From: CAZSWS01 sp964610765
Lineage (GTDB): Bacteria; Bacteroidota; Bacteroidia; Bacteroidales; Tannerellaceae
Length of the DNA stretch: 64,000 bases
NCBI GenBank assembly: GCA_964610765.1
Contig: CAZSWS010000002.1
Coordinates: 1 to 64,000, forward strand
Direction of reading: 5' to 3'
The position numbers were made by a program, and so were the translations under genes. Under the pieces are notes generated by a model. The model saw nothing but the letters and a program-made list of their open reading frames with translations. It was not told the DNA's origin and searched no databases. Below are positions 24,776 through 33,617 of the stretch, in pieces (the first letter of the stretch is position 1; the number at the start of each line of letters is the position of its first letter).

Positions 24776-26086
24776 ATGAAAAGAAATAATTTAATAATAA
24801 TTAGTTGCATACTACTCTTCTCTTTCACATTCACGTCTTGTTATGAAGATGATTATGAAATTGGAGAAGGAAACAGCATGGTGTATTTTTCTAATATAGA
24901 TCCAAACCTAAAGATTTATCATACCGCCGATGAATTCATCTATGACTTTGGAGTATCCAGGTCTGGATTTGGAGAAAAAGCAGACGTAAAGGTTCGTCTT
25001 ATGACTGAAGCTGAACTTGAGGATTATAACACGGCTAACTTTACAGAATACTCCCTGTTGCCGGCTGAATATTATAGTTTAGTTAATAATGAAGTGCAGT
25101 TTACAGCTGACCAAAGTGATAACAAAAAGTATATTCAAATAAAATTTAATGTCGTTGCTTTAACTGATTTTAATTTAAAATCAAAGCAATATGCTATACC
25201 TTTAATTATTGACAACTCTAATATTGCAATAAAGGAAGGACTCAATATATCCATGATTAAACCAAGCATACACAATCCTTATATTGAGTTTGCAAAAACA
25301 GATGGATATACTACGTTTGAATATACATACGATCGAAATTTTGAGTTTGAGACTACTCTTCATGTGCAAACAAACTTTGAAAACGATTGGGATATTACGG
25401 GTGAGTTAGAAGTATCACAAGAAATATTGGATAGTCACAATAAAAAATATAAAACAAACTATCAAATGCTCCCTAGTGATTTATATTCTATTGAAAATAC
25501 ATTTACGCTTGAAAATGGAGTTGTATTAACAAGACCCAAAGTTAAACTATGGATGAAAGCAGAAGAATTAGCTCTTGGAAGATATGCAATTCCTATTGCA
25601 ATCAAAAATGTTTCAAAATTTGACGTTAATCCTCAACTAGAGTCATATGTATTACGTCTCAATATTATACTTCCAAAAATAGACAACTCTGAGTGGAGCA
25701 TTATTGATGTTAGCTCTGAAGCTAGCAACTACAAAGCTACTAATCTAATAGATGGAAAAACAGATACAGCTTGGCTTCACTATTGGACTGTAGATAAAGA
25801 CCCTAATGCTATACATTATGTAACTGTCGACATGTCTGACTATTATAACATAACTCATATAGGTCTTGTAAAAGCACCATGGGGAAGTTCAGCCGGTGAA
25901 GTATATATTAGTGATGACTTAGATAAAGAATGGATTCAAGTTACCACATACGACATGGCTAATGGCACACAGGATATAGAAATTACACCTATAAATGGTA
26001 GATATATCAAAGTAGCTATTTCCAAGTGGAAAACATATGCTGGACTATCTGAACTTTTCGTATACGGAAGAAAATCCAGAGATTAA
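24776..26086 (+). CDS. Surface glycan-binding-type lipoprotein (DUF1735 repeats plus F5/8 discoidin domain)
   Basis: A 436-residue lipoprotein (lipobox TFTSC, Cys22). Two DUF1735-type beta-sandwich modules cover about residues 30-165 and 175-300 ('VKVRLMTEAELEDYN' and 'SQEILDSHNKKYKTNY' are equivalent segments, with 'YNTANFTEYSLLPAEYYS' and 'LPSDLYSIENTFTL'). A C-terminal F5/8-type-C (discoidin) domain follows (about 315-433; 'ATNLIDGKTDTAWLHYW', 'YIKVAISKWKTYAGLSELF'). This architecture is typical of surface glycan-binding proteins downstream of SusCD in Bacteroides. It is the last gene before a terminator; no glycosidase belongs to the unit. Confidence 0.85.
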   Translation: MKRNNLIIISCILLFSFTFTSCYEDDYEIGEGNSMVYFSNIDPNLKIYHTADEFIYDFGVSRSGFGEKADVKVRLMTEAELEDYNTANFTEYSLLPAEYYSLVNNEVQFTADQSDNKKYIQIKFNVVALTDFNLKSKQYAIPLIIDNSNIAIKEGLNISMIKPSIHNPYIEFAKTDGYTTFEYTYDRNFEFETTLHVQTNFENDWDITGELEVSQEILDSHNKKYKTNYQMLPSDLYSIENTFTLENGVVLTRPKVKLWMKAEELALGRYAIPIAIKNVSKFDVNPQLESYVLRLNIILPKIDNSEWSIIDVSSEASNYKATNLIDGKTDTAWLHYWTVDKDPNAIHYVTVDMSDYYNITHIGLVKAPWGSSAGEVYISDDLDKEWIQVTTYDMANGTQDIEITPINGRYIKVAISKWKTYAGLSELFVYGRKSRD

Positions 26087-26165
26087 CCAACTGACTGAAG
26101 GTTGTTAATCACACAAAATAGATGTTACACTCTATTTAAACAAGTATAATATACTTCCCCTTTAT

Positions 26166-26202
26166 AAAGAGGGCTAGCATTATAAGCTAGTCCTCTTTTT
26201 TG
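26166..26202 (+). terminator. Terminator of the ECF-controlled SusCD unit
   Basis: AAAGAGGGCTAGC (26166-26178) pairs with GCTAGTCCTCTTT (26186-26198) with one G-U pair, followed by T residues. Confidence 0.85.
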
Positions 26203-26269
26203 TTTTACACATTTAGAAAACCGAATCAATTTCAAGCGAATAAGCTTTATTATTCATAATATTAATTGT

Positions 26270-26277
26270 TATCTTTG
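26270..26277 (+). promoter_or_regulatory. -7 promoter element of the 26324 lipoprotein gene
   Basis: TATCTTTG matches TAnnTTTG, 47 bp before the ATG. Confidence 0.6.
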
Positions 26278-26323
26278 CAATGAGTGCTAAGTATATAATC
26301 GATAAACAAAAAATGCGAGTATT

Positions 26324-26701
26324 ATGAGAAAATTTTTAATGGGCTTATTGTCAGTGATGCTCTTATTTACAGTAACCGGATGCGGGCAAAGCGAAAAAGC
26401 CAAACAACAAGCAGAAGAAGCTAAAAAAGTCGAAGAGGCTAAACTTGAAGAAGCTAAACAAGCAGCAACTGCTATTTTTGATGATTATGTAAAATCATCT
26501 GAGCGTTTGCTGGAAATTGTTGACAAAGTAGTCAAAGAAGACCGAAATGCAATCCAAGAGTACGTTACATTAAACAACAAGCTGAAAAAAGCAGCTCTTG
26601 ATTTAACGAAGCAATCAGAATTGCTCACTAAAGAACAAAACGACAAAGTAGCAGAGTTGGCTAAAAAGCTGGCTGAAGCTAGACAGAAAACGAACCGTTG
26701 A
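26324..26701 (+). CDS. Small coiled-coil lipoprotein, unknown function
   Basis: A 125-residue lipoprotein (signal peptide, lipobox VTGC, Cys20). The mature part is almost entirely alpha-helical and begins with an Ala/Glu/Lys heptad-like stretch (residues 23-48, 'AKQQAEEAKKVEEAKLEEAK'), then DDYVKSSERLLEIVDKVV and NNKLKKAALDLTKQSELL. I know no named family. It has its own promoter-like element and a strong terminator, so it is a monocistronic unit. An envelope spacer or stress-type lipoprotein is the natural guess; nothing shows it. Confidence 0.8.
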   Translation: MRKFLMGLLSVMLLFTVTGCGQSEKAKQQAEEAKKVEEAKLEEAKQAATAIFDDYVKSSERLLEIVDKVVKEDRNAIQEYVTLNNKLKKAALDLTKQSELLTKEQNDKVAELAKKLAEARQKTNR

Positions 26702-26722
26702 TGGTTGTTCTGTCCTTATCTT

Positions 26723-26763
26723 AAAACAAAAAGGTGACCTGCTGAGTCACCTTTTTTGTTTTA
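26723..26763. terminator. Terminator after the coiled-coil lipoprotein
   Basis: The arms AAACAAAAAGGTGAC and GTCACCTTTTTTGTTTT flank the loop CTGCTGA. Near-perfect 14-bp stem with runs on both sides, so it can work in both directions. Confidence 0.85.
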
Positions 26764-27112
26764 TGTGGTTTATGCATAACCCCACATCATTTCTATTTCG
26801 ACGAACCTTTGACACTTTCCACACATAATCCGACAAATCGTATTCCTATTGCTGCGCTTCTTCATCCTTCGAAAGACGAAAGAATCATAACGAGTCTTGG
26901 CTTACCTGCTCTCAACCAAGCTTTTATGGGTAACATTTTATAAATGAGTGCGGAGAAATTATTAAATGAATACAGTAAATCTATGCAAGCATCTCACTAA
27001 TCAACCGGTCACCATCAGACTACAAGACAAACAGGTATAGGCAAACAAGCCGGAATTGCTCGTTTCATCTTGCAATTCCGGCTTTGAATCATACTTTTTA
27101 TTAACCGTTAGA
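26764..27112. other. Intergenic gap with a start-less open frame
   Basis: A 349-bp gap. The plus strand carries an uninterrupted frame of about 55 codons ending at TAA 26941-26943, with 'RIITSLGLPALNQAFMGNIL' at its end, but no ATG/GTG/TTG at a sensible place and no family match. It is either chance or a decayed gene. Directly after it come MSAEKLLNEYSKSMQASH-type codons (from 26944), again short. The hairpin at 27047-27084 closes the gap. Confidence 0.35.
27047..27084 (-). terminator. Hairpin after the gamma-carbonic-anhydrase-like gene
   Basis: AAGCCGGAATTGC (27047-27059) and GCAATTCCGGCTT (27072-27084) form a perfect 13-bp stem with a 12-nt loop. The minus-strand tail (GTTTGCC) is weakly T-rich; it is the only hairpin after the 27113 gene. 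Confidence 0.55.
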
Positions 27113-27634
27113 TTACTCTTCGTCTTTATACCACGATGCATACATGTGGTAATTGCGTGCTATTTTTTGATTAATCTCTTTCGATTGAGCCGGGTCAACT
27201 TTCTTTACAAATTTTGCCGGAACACCCGCATAAATACTACCGGGTTCAACCTGTGTATTGCTCAAGACCACAGAGCCGGCTGCAATGATTGCTCCTTCGC
27301 CTATCACCGCATGATCTAAAACGACCGATCCCATGCCTATCAACGCTCCATGACATATTTTCGCTCCATGAATAGTGACATTATGCCCAATAGAAACATC
27401 ATCTTCTATTTCAATAATTGATTTTTGATACAACGTATGTAATACAGATCCGTCTTGGATATTCACTCCATTACCAATGCGAATAGAATTCACATCACCA
27501 CGCAAAACCGTACCAAACCAAATACTACAACCCTTACCAATAATCACATCGCCAATGATGGCTGCATTGTCTGCCAAATAAGTATCATCCCCTATTTCAG
27601 GAGTAAAACCCCTGACTGATTTTATTATTGCCAT
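27113..27634 (-). CDS. Gamma-carbonic-anhydrase-like hexapeptide protein
   Basis: A 173-residue left-handed parallel beta-helix protein of the YrdA/PaaY-like family: 'TYLADNAAIIGDVIIGKGCS', 'VLRGDVNSIRIGNGVNIQDG', VLHT, VSIGHNVTIHGAKI and GAGSVVL-type turns (here GMGSVVLDHAVIGEGA). Three His that would hold the metal (SVLH, IGHN, IHGA) are present, so it may be a gamma carbonic anhydrase, though many homologues are inactive or act on other substrates. It starts 14 bp after aminopeptidase P and is the last gene of that unit. Confidence 0.85.
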   Translation of the reverse strand: MAIIKSVRGFTPEIGDDTYLADNAAIIGDVIIGKGCSIWFGTVLRGDVNSIRIGNGVNIQDGSVLHTLYQKSIIEIEDDVSIGHNVTIHGAKICHGALIGMGSVVLDHAVIGEGAIIAAGSVVLSNTQVEPGSIYAGVPAKFVKKVDPAQSKEINQKIARNYHMYASWYKDEE

Positions 27635-27648
27635 TTTATCTGAATAAG

Positions 27649-29436
27649 TTAAATTTCAACTGTTTTAGTTTTCAACCAAGTCTTTTCTTCTTCACTTAAG
27701 TACGGGCTTAATCGCTCGTAAACCATCTCGTGGTATTTATTCAGCCAAATACGTTCGCGCATAGACAACATGGAGACGATAACCAATGACGTGTCAATAG
27801 GACATAAGGTGATGGTTTCAAAGTCATAAAACTCACCAAATACTGTCTCACTTTCTTTGTGCACTACGATTAAGTTTTCAATACGAATACCATACTGTCC
27901 GGCACGATATACACCCGGCTCATTACTAGTAACCATGCCCGGTTCAAGTTTTACCGGATTCTCTTCCATGCGTATATTTTGAGGTCCTTCATGGACATTC
28001 AGAAAATGCCCAATCCCATGCCCTGTGCCATGTAAGAAATTTAGTCCGGCATCCCAAAGTGCTTTTCGTGCCAGAATATCCAACTGAGAGCCTCTGGTAC
28101 CACGAGGGAATTTACATTTCGCTAAACTTATATGCCCCTTTAGCACTCTTGTAAAGTCTTTTTTCTCCGCATCAGTCGGATTTCCCAATGATAAGGTACG
28201 TGTTATATCGGTCGTCCCATCCATGTATTGTGCACCGGAGTCGACTAAGAAAAGTCCTTCCTGTTTTAAAACTGTATCTGTGTGTTTAGTAGCGCGATAA
28301 TGCACAATGGCACCGTGAGCTTTATAGCCCGCGATGGTGGCAAAGCTATTACTGACATAATGCGCTTGCTGACTTCTAAAATAGGTCAATTGGTCAGCAG
28401 CACTCATTTCCGTAACTTCCGCTCCCTTTGCTAACGACTCTTCCAGCCATTTTAAGAAGCGCACTAAAGCTACCCCATCTTTTATCATGGCAGAACGAAA
28501 ACCTCTGAGTTCCGTTTCGTTTTTCACACTTTTCAAAAGAGCCACCGGAGAAGGCAAATTTAGTATTTCACAACGATTACTTACTTGTTGATATATCAGC
28601 GCATTTGTTTTGCTCTTATCCAATAAGATACGTTTATTGGTATCCAAGTGATCCAAAAAGTCACTCAATGCGTCGTATCCAACTATTCGAACGCCATCAT
28701 TCTCCATCAGTTTGGCTAGCTCAGCAGGTACTTTTTCTGGTAAAACAAACCATACCGTTTCTTCTTCCGATACATAAACATAACTCACTGCTACCGGATT
28801 GAAATCAACATCACTTCCACGCACATTCAATGTCCAAGCCACTTCATCCAGTGCGCTCAGCAAGGTTGCATCAGCCCCCTGTTGGTGTACTTTATCCACA
28901 ATTTTATTGAGCTTATCAGGAGTAGCAACACCACTCAAAGACAAAGGCATGGCAAACACTTCCTTGTTTGGAATGGTCGGACGATCTTTCCATATTTCGC
29001 CTACCAAATCCTGGGTAATATCTAATTGTATTTGTTTCTTTTTCAACAGACCTGATAGATGTTCTGCAGATGTTGCTGAATAAGAAGAGCCATCTACACC
29101 TACCACCGACTCTTTTTTAAGTTCTGCAAACAAGAATTCTTCTACCGACAAGGTATCCGGAAGCCCCATTTTATATAATTCGATACCTGTATCAGCCAAC
29201 TCAACCTCGGCTTGAATAAAATAACGTGAATCCGTCCATAAGCCGGCTTTATCTTTCGTAACAACAATCGTTCCGGCCGAACCTGTAAAACCTGAAATCC
29301 ATGTACGCGATTCCCATCGTGCTGCCGGATATTCGCTTAAATGAGGGTCAGCCCCGGTTAGGATGTAAGCATCTAGTTTTGCTTGACTCATCATACTTCT
29401 CAGTGCCTTCACTCTATCTCGAATATTTTCTTTCAT
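27649..29436 (-). CDS. Xaa-Pro aminopeptidase (aminopeptidase P, M24B)
   Basis: A 595-residue cytoplasmic metallopeptidase that removes N-terminal residues before proline. Two creatinase-N domains (about 1-310) precede the pita-bread domain, as in the long APP form. Five metal ligands are visible: Asp in LVDSGAQYMDGTTD, Asp in TTDITRT, His in HGTGHGIGHFLNVHEG, Glu in TSNEPGVY and Glu in GIRIENLI. Length fits the long bacterial/eukaryotic form. It is the first gene of a unit with the gamma-CA-like gene (14 bp), with the -7 element TAGCTTTG upstream (29464-29471). Confidence 0.92.
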   Translation of the reverse strand: MKENIRDRVKALRSMMSQAKLDAYILTGADPHLSEYPAARWESRTWISGFTGSAGTIVVTKDKAGLWTDSRYFIQAEVELADTGIELYKMGLPDTLSVEEFLFAELKKESVVGVDGSSYSATSAEHLSGLLKKKQIQLDITQDLVGEIWKDRPTIPNKEVFAMPLSLSGVATPDKLNKIVDKVHQQGADATLLSALDEVAWTLNVRGSDVDFNPVAVSYVYVSEEETVWFVLPEKVPAELAKLMENDGVRIVGYDALSDFLDHLDTNKRILLDKSKTNALIYQQVSNRCEILNLPSPVALLKSVKNETELRGFRSAMIKDGVALVRFLKWLEESLAKGAEVTEMSAADQLTYFRSQQAHYVSNSFATIAGYKAHGAIVHYRATKHTDTVLKQEGLFLVDSGAQYMDGTTDITRTLSLGNPTDAEKKDFTRVLKGHISLAKCKFPRGTRGSQLDILARKALWDAGLNFLHGTGHGIGHFLNVHEGPQNIRMEENPVKLEPGMVTSNEPGVYRAGQYGIRIENLIVVHKESETVFGEFYDFETITLCPIDTSLVIVSMLSMRERIWLNKYHEMVYERLSPYLSEEEKTWLKTKTVEI

Positions 29437-29463
29437 AGCTTTTTGATTTTTTGTTTGTCCTCA

Positions 29464-29471
29464 CAAAGCTA
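29464..29471 (-). promoter_or_regulatory. -7 promoter element of the aminopeptidase P unit
   Basis: On the minus strand TAGCTTTG matches TAnnTTTG, 28 bp before the ATG at 29436. Confidence 0.55.
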
Positions 29472-29510
29472 CAAAAAAACAGTTTTACACCTAATAGGTT
29501 TACTTACAAT

Positions 29511-31721
29511 CTACTGTTCGGCTATTTCTAATGCCTTTTCTAAAACAGCGTCACGACCGTTTTGCAAATCTGCAAGTGTCTCTTCAACATATACATCCGG
29601 AGCTATACCTGTGCGATAGAAATAATGAGCCGGTCCCATATTACTTAGCCATTTTGTACCTGTAAACACCACTTCGCCACCGGAAGGCAAGGGTATTTTA
29701 TTGATTCTTCCACAACAACCACCGGTAGACGCACCTATCATAGAGCCTAATCCGGCATATCGAACATAGTCTAACGTTTCTTCGTGATTGCTCAGATTTA
29801 ATGGACCTATTAAAAACAAATTATTCAAACTAGTCGTTAGTGGTTCTATCGAAGTGCTCATGTCTTCGACAACGGGTGTCTGAGGATAAACCACCTGAGG
29901 AATTAATGAAAGGTTGTTTCGTTGGCTGACAGTATCAGCCCCCATACTTATCAGTGGTATTATCTGCCGAAAAAGAAAACGGCTTCCTTCTCTTATATCC
30001 ACAATTACTGTTTGATAAGCCTCTCTTGGTAACAGCAAGCGTTTTACTTCCTCATAATCAGTATTTAGTAAGTTTAAATAAAGCACATTTGGCTTCACCC
30101 ACTGGCTAGGCTGTGAATGTTGTGAAACAACTTTACGATAGTAATCATTCGCATGCAGAAAAGGCGAATTAAAAGAAATTTCCTTTCCTCTTCTATTAAC
30201 TTTCACCTCGATAGAATCGGCATCGACAGATGAAAAACGATACGGCCAAGTGAGTTCAATAATGGCTGTTTTACGATGTACTCCGGCAGAAACAAGCTTC
30301 TCACATGCTTGAAAATCAGCAGAGGCGTCTATTTCATCGACTGATAGTATTACATCGCCCGGTTTGAAATCCGGACTCAAAGCATGCTTCACAACCAACT
30401 GGCGACCTAGCTTACGCATCGTGAAAGGTAGAAACCTTCTGTCTTTTATCTTTTTATTGAAGGGCGTAGAAATAGAGACATGTGCGTCTTCCAGCAAGGC
30501 CATCATTCCTTCCAAAGCACGTGTATCATATAATGTATCAACAGACAAAGCCTGACAGAAGGCTTTTTTTAGCTCGTCTTTCCAAACGAGTTCCATATCT
30601 GACAAATACGGACTGAAATAGTTGATTACATTCCAAGTAACAACAATATCTGCCAAGCACTTTTCACGATTTGAAAAATCATTTGTTCCCAACGTTCTGT
30701 TCAGGTCATCCAGTTGCTGCACATCTCCCTTCGGATAGGTTTGTTTTTCATCTCCCATTAAGGCAATTGGAACATGTATAAAAAGTGTAGGACTAATTTT
30801 TTGCGTATGCACTTCTCCGGGATGCGGTAGCTCATCGAACAATAATGATTTCGTTTTAAAAGCCAAACCTCTTGATTGAGGTATTTGCTCGTATACCATC
30901 GAGTTCCATTTGGCACGAGTCAGTTTCTGATTAGAAAGAAACACACCCACGGTCTGAGAGTGGGTCACGTCTTCCAATTCTATTTTATCTATCGCAAAAG
31001 CCCCCTCACCTTCTGTATAAACACTCCAGAAAACAGCATGATTCCGATGCTTCTCATCTACCTCAATACAATAGACATACTCGCACCATTCACCTCCGTT
31101 TTGCAAAGGTTGTAAGTTTTCATTAGCACAGTAGGTCACATAAGCATCCCGGGCATCTGTCAAGTTCAGATACACATGATAGTCATCAGTCAAAGAAAGC
31201 TTTTTGATGCGAACCTTTATGCGCATTTGACATCCGGCATATTCATCAACCGGCACACTTCCATACAATACAGCTTTGCTTATATTCTTTGTTTTTAGTG
31301 GCCGATTGGTACGCTTACTCACATAATAGTTGCTCCAAAGACCTAACTCGACACCATAATGTTGCCAAGCTACAAGCGACTGCTCTGCCGAATCAATGGG
31401 ATAGGATAAAGTCGAATCAACAGATCCGTCTAGCGAAAAAGAAACAGCAGGAGCCAAAGGATTAAAAATCTCCTTAAGCACCTGCTGCAATTCATTTGCT
31501 GATTTACACTCCTGCACACGCGAAACACCATACAAAGCAAACTGATTCCAATCAATTTCTTGTGCTTCGTCCGAAGGATAAAACCAGCGTATTAAGCCAT
31601 AAGCCTCCGTAAAGGCTTGTAAGTTTTGAAGTCGTTGTTCATTCGCATCTTTACAGCCAGAGAGTGTCAGCATCAAAAAGAGTACTGACAGAAATTTATA
31701 TATCTGCACACCTCTAGCCAT
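29511..31721 (-). CDS. S41-family peptidase lipoprotein
   Basis: A 736-residue exported protein (lipobox LSGC, Cys23) of the C-terminal-processing-peptidase S41 type. The N-terminal half (about 30-330) is a beta-rich domain that matches nothing I can name. A PDZ-like part (about 400-500, 'SPDFKPGDVILSVDEIDASA') and the S41 fold follow; the nucleophile is probably Ser644 in LNLSNHEET, equivalent to the family's SsaE motif, with GSMIGASTGGCCGR equal to the usual STxIGxPTxG. It begins 21 bp after the GH123-type gene, so both lie in one transcript. A role trimming or maturing surface proteins is a guess. Confidence 0.8.
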   Translation of the reverse strand: MARGVQIYKFLSVLFLMLTLSGCKDANEQRLQNLQAFTEAYGLIRWFYPSDEAQEIDWNQFALYGVSRVQECKSANELQQVLKEIFNPLAPAVSFSLDGSVDSTLSYPIDSAEQSLVAWQHYGVELGLWSNYYVSKRTNRPLKTKNISKAVLYGSVPVDEYAGCQMRIKVRIKKLSLTDDYHVYLNLTDARDAYVTYCANENLQPLQNGGEWCEYVYCIEVDEKHRNHAVFWSVYTEGEGAFAIDKIELEDVTHSQTVGVFLSNQKLTRAKWNSMVYEQIPQSRGLAFKTKSLLFDELPHPGEVHTQKISPTLFIHVPIALMGDEKQTYPKGDVQQLDDLNRTLGTNDFSNREKCLADIVVTWNVINYFSPYLSDMELVWKDELKKAFCQALSVDTLYDTRALEGMMALLEDAHVSISTPFNKKIKDRRFLPFTMRKLGRQLVVKHALSPDFKPGDVILSVDEIDASADFQACEKLVSAGVHRKTAIIELTWPYRFSSVDADSIEVKVNRRGKEISFNSPFLHANDYYRKVVSQHSQPSQWVKPNVLYLNLLNTDYEEVKRLLLPREAYQTVIVDIREGSRFLFRQIIPLISMGADTVSQRNNLSLIPQVVYPQTPVVEDMSTSIEPLTTSLNNLFLIGPLNLSNHEETLDYVRYAGLGSMIGASTGGCCGRINKIPLPSGGEVVFTGTKWLSNMGPAHYFYRTGIAPDVYVEETLADLQNGRDAVLEKALEIAEQ

Positions 31722-31742
31722 GGATGTTTATTGAATGAATCT

Positions 31743-33524
31743 TTATTTGCTATTCAATAGTTGCTTAGCATTCTTCAATTGTTGCTCCCAGTCTGATACG
31801 GGATCCATTTGTTCAAATACCTGTATAGCACTTTCTAACGCTGCTAGTTTCTCTTGTGATTCAGGTGTATTTTCTCCTTGATACTGAGCACGCAGCAAGC
31901 GTATTTTTTCAGCATCTTGAATACCTTCCATCAAACGCTCAAAACGAATCGAGCTACGTGCTTCTGGATATACGATATAAGTATCTCCGGCAGGCCATGT
32001 TCTGAATCGAGAATCAGTCAATGGATTTTCCACCCATGAGTTATAAGCCCATCTTAAAAAGCCATCCAGGTTATTGGCAACAGCATACCATGCTGTGTAA
32101 ACCGCTTCTGAGGAAGCAGAGAAAGTAAATACATTGGGGAAACGATGTGAACAGCATACATAAAACGTAGTATTCAAACCTTCAGCTCTTCGATTATTAC
32201 TATCCTCTATGTCAACCTTACTTTCTAAGCCTACACATAGGTCTTTAATCCATGGATACTCTTTATAGCTTTTGTGGTTATCAGCCAAAGATACACCTAA
32301 CTCGGGAGCTGCCTCTTTCAACACACTCAATGCCGCTTGCATATCAGCAGGCGACCGTTCGTCCATCGCGATATTCGTTCTATCCAGCCATTTTTTCTCT
32401 GTCAAGTGGCGAGTAAAGTCTTTTAAAAAGATAGACCATATTTGCTTATATTCGGCCGATTGTGCTTTTAGTTCCACATCAATCATTTCGCCTTTAGCTT
32501 CATCTTTATAATGCATACGATTGTTCCAGGTCAACAATGAATAACAGTTAATCATTTTATTGATACCCAAATCCATCATAAACTGCACCCATTTGTCAAA
32601 AATAGTATAATCATAGCTCCATGTTCCATCTGCATGTTTCGTCCAAAGAATCATGTCCTCATACGCATCAAAACATTGGTTATTCCATGGGTCTTTATTC
32701 AATGTGGCAGTGATTACTTTTTGCCCTGCATTAGCGAGTATTTGCATCAAGGGTTTCATTGTTTCAAAATGCGCGTCACTCCACAACTCCAGGTTATGCA
32801 CACGAGCAACAGCCGATGGATGTTGCCACAAGTCTAAATGGTAAGCCCATTCTGAAGCCGGAGGGAGTGTCTGATCTACCACATCAACTACCAAATTAAA
32901 TGTCTGCGTAGATTGTCCACGACCATACACTTTTACTTTCCCTTTATATAAACCGGCAGCTGCACTAGCAGGAATATCAACCGTTATCCATACAGGACGC
33001 ACCGTTTTTGCTTCCACATTCATGCACTCAATGTTATCTAACATATCCGGTGCTAAAGAAGCAGCAAAGTCTTCCGGTTTTCGGTGTCCACAACCTGAGG
33101 CAAACTCATCCGTCATGACATAACGAACAAAACGTGCTTGTGTTGCTTCTGCTGAAATGACAGAGCTTCCTGATTTTAAATCACTCAACTCACACTCCAC
33201 TTGTTGTACTTCCTCAGCAGACCATAACAATAGCTGAGCCGATACACGTTCTCCTTTCCAGCCTGTTAGTTGCATTTCTTTCGAAACAGTTATTTCCGGA
33301 TTTACCGATTTTGCATATTTCTCAGTGATATCTACCCAAGATGCTTGCAAACCTTTGGATACAGTCGACCAATCAGACGATACATCATCTGTTGGGTCCG
33401 CCATTTCCGCAAAGGTTACACACTCTTTGACGGGTCTTTGACCGTCGCATGAAATGAGTCCGAATAATACAGCTCCGGACAGCAGGCTCAACATGAGCCG
33501 AAAAGAAAATGAATTTGTTCTCAT
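31743..33524 (-). CDS. GH123-type glycoside hydrolase A (DUF4091), lipoprotein
   Basis: A 593-residue exported enzyme (lipobox LISC, Cys26). Residues about 35-210 are a beta-sandwich and about 215-590 a TIM-barrel with a DUF4091-type end. The motif NIAMDERSP holds the Asp388-Glu389 pair that GH123 enzymes use in substrate-assisted cleavage; characterised members release beta-linked GalNAc from glycosphingolipid-type glycans. HLDLWQHPSAVAR and VITATLNKDPW recur in the paralogue at 35003 (HLDLWQNPYAVAR, VITTTLLHKPW). It heads a two-gene unit with the S41 peptidase (21 bp). Substrate is inferred from the family. Confidence 0.85.
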   Translation of the reverse strand: MRTNSFSFRLMLSLLSGAVLFGLISCDGQRPVKECVTFAEMADPTDDVSSDWSTVSKGLQASWVDITEKYAKSVNPEITVSKEMQLTGWKGERVSAQLLLWSAEEVQQVECELSDLKSGSSVISAEATQARFVRYVMTDEFASGCGHRKPEDFAASLAPDMLDNIECMNVEAKTVRPVWITVDIPASAAAGLYKGKVKVYGRGQSTQTFNLVVDVVDQTLPPASEWAYHLDLWQHPSAVARVHNLELWSDAHFETMKPLMQILANAGQKVITATLNKDPWNNQCFDAYEDMILWTKHADGTWSYDYTIFDKWVQFMMDLGINKMINCYSLLTWNNRMHYKDEAKGEMIDVELKAQSAEYKQIWSIFLKDFTRHLTEKKWLDRTNIAMDERSPADMQAALSVLKEAAPELGVSLADNHKSYKEYPWIKDLCVGLESKVDIEDSNNRRAEGLNTTFYVCCSHRFPNVFTFSASSEAVYTAWYAVANNLDGFLRWAYNSWVENPLTDSRFRTWPAGDTYIVYPEARSSIRFERLMEGIQDAEKIRLLRAQYQGENTPESQEKLAALESAIQVFEQMDPVSDWEQQLKNAKQLLNSK

Positions 33525-33617
33525 AATATGAATTTGTTTCTACTTAAAGTATTATATGAATAGCTGACTCCCAATCAGTAAAGATACACAAAATAGGAAA
33601 ACAACTTATGTTGTTTC

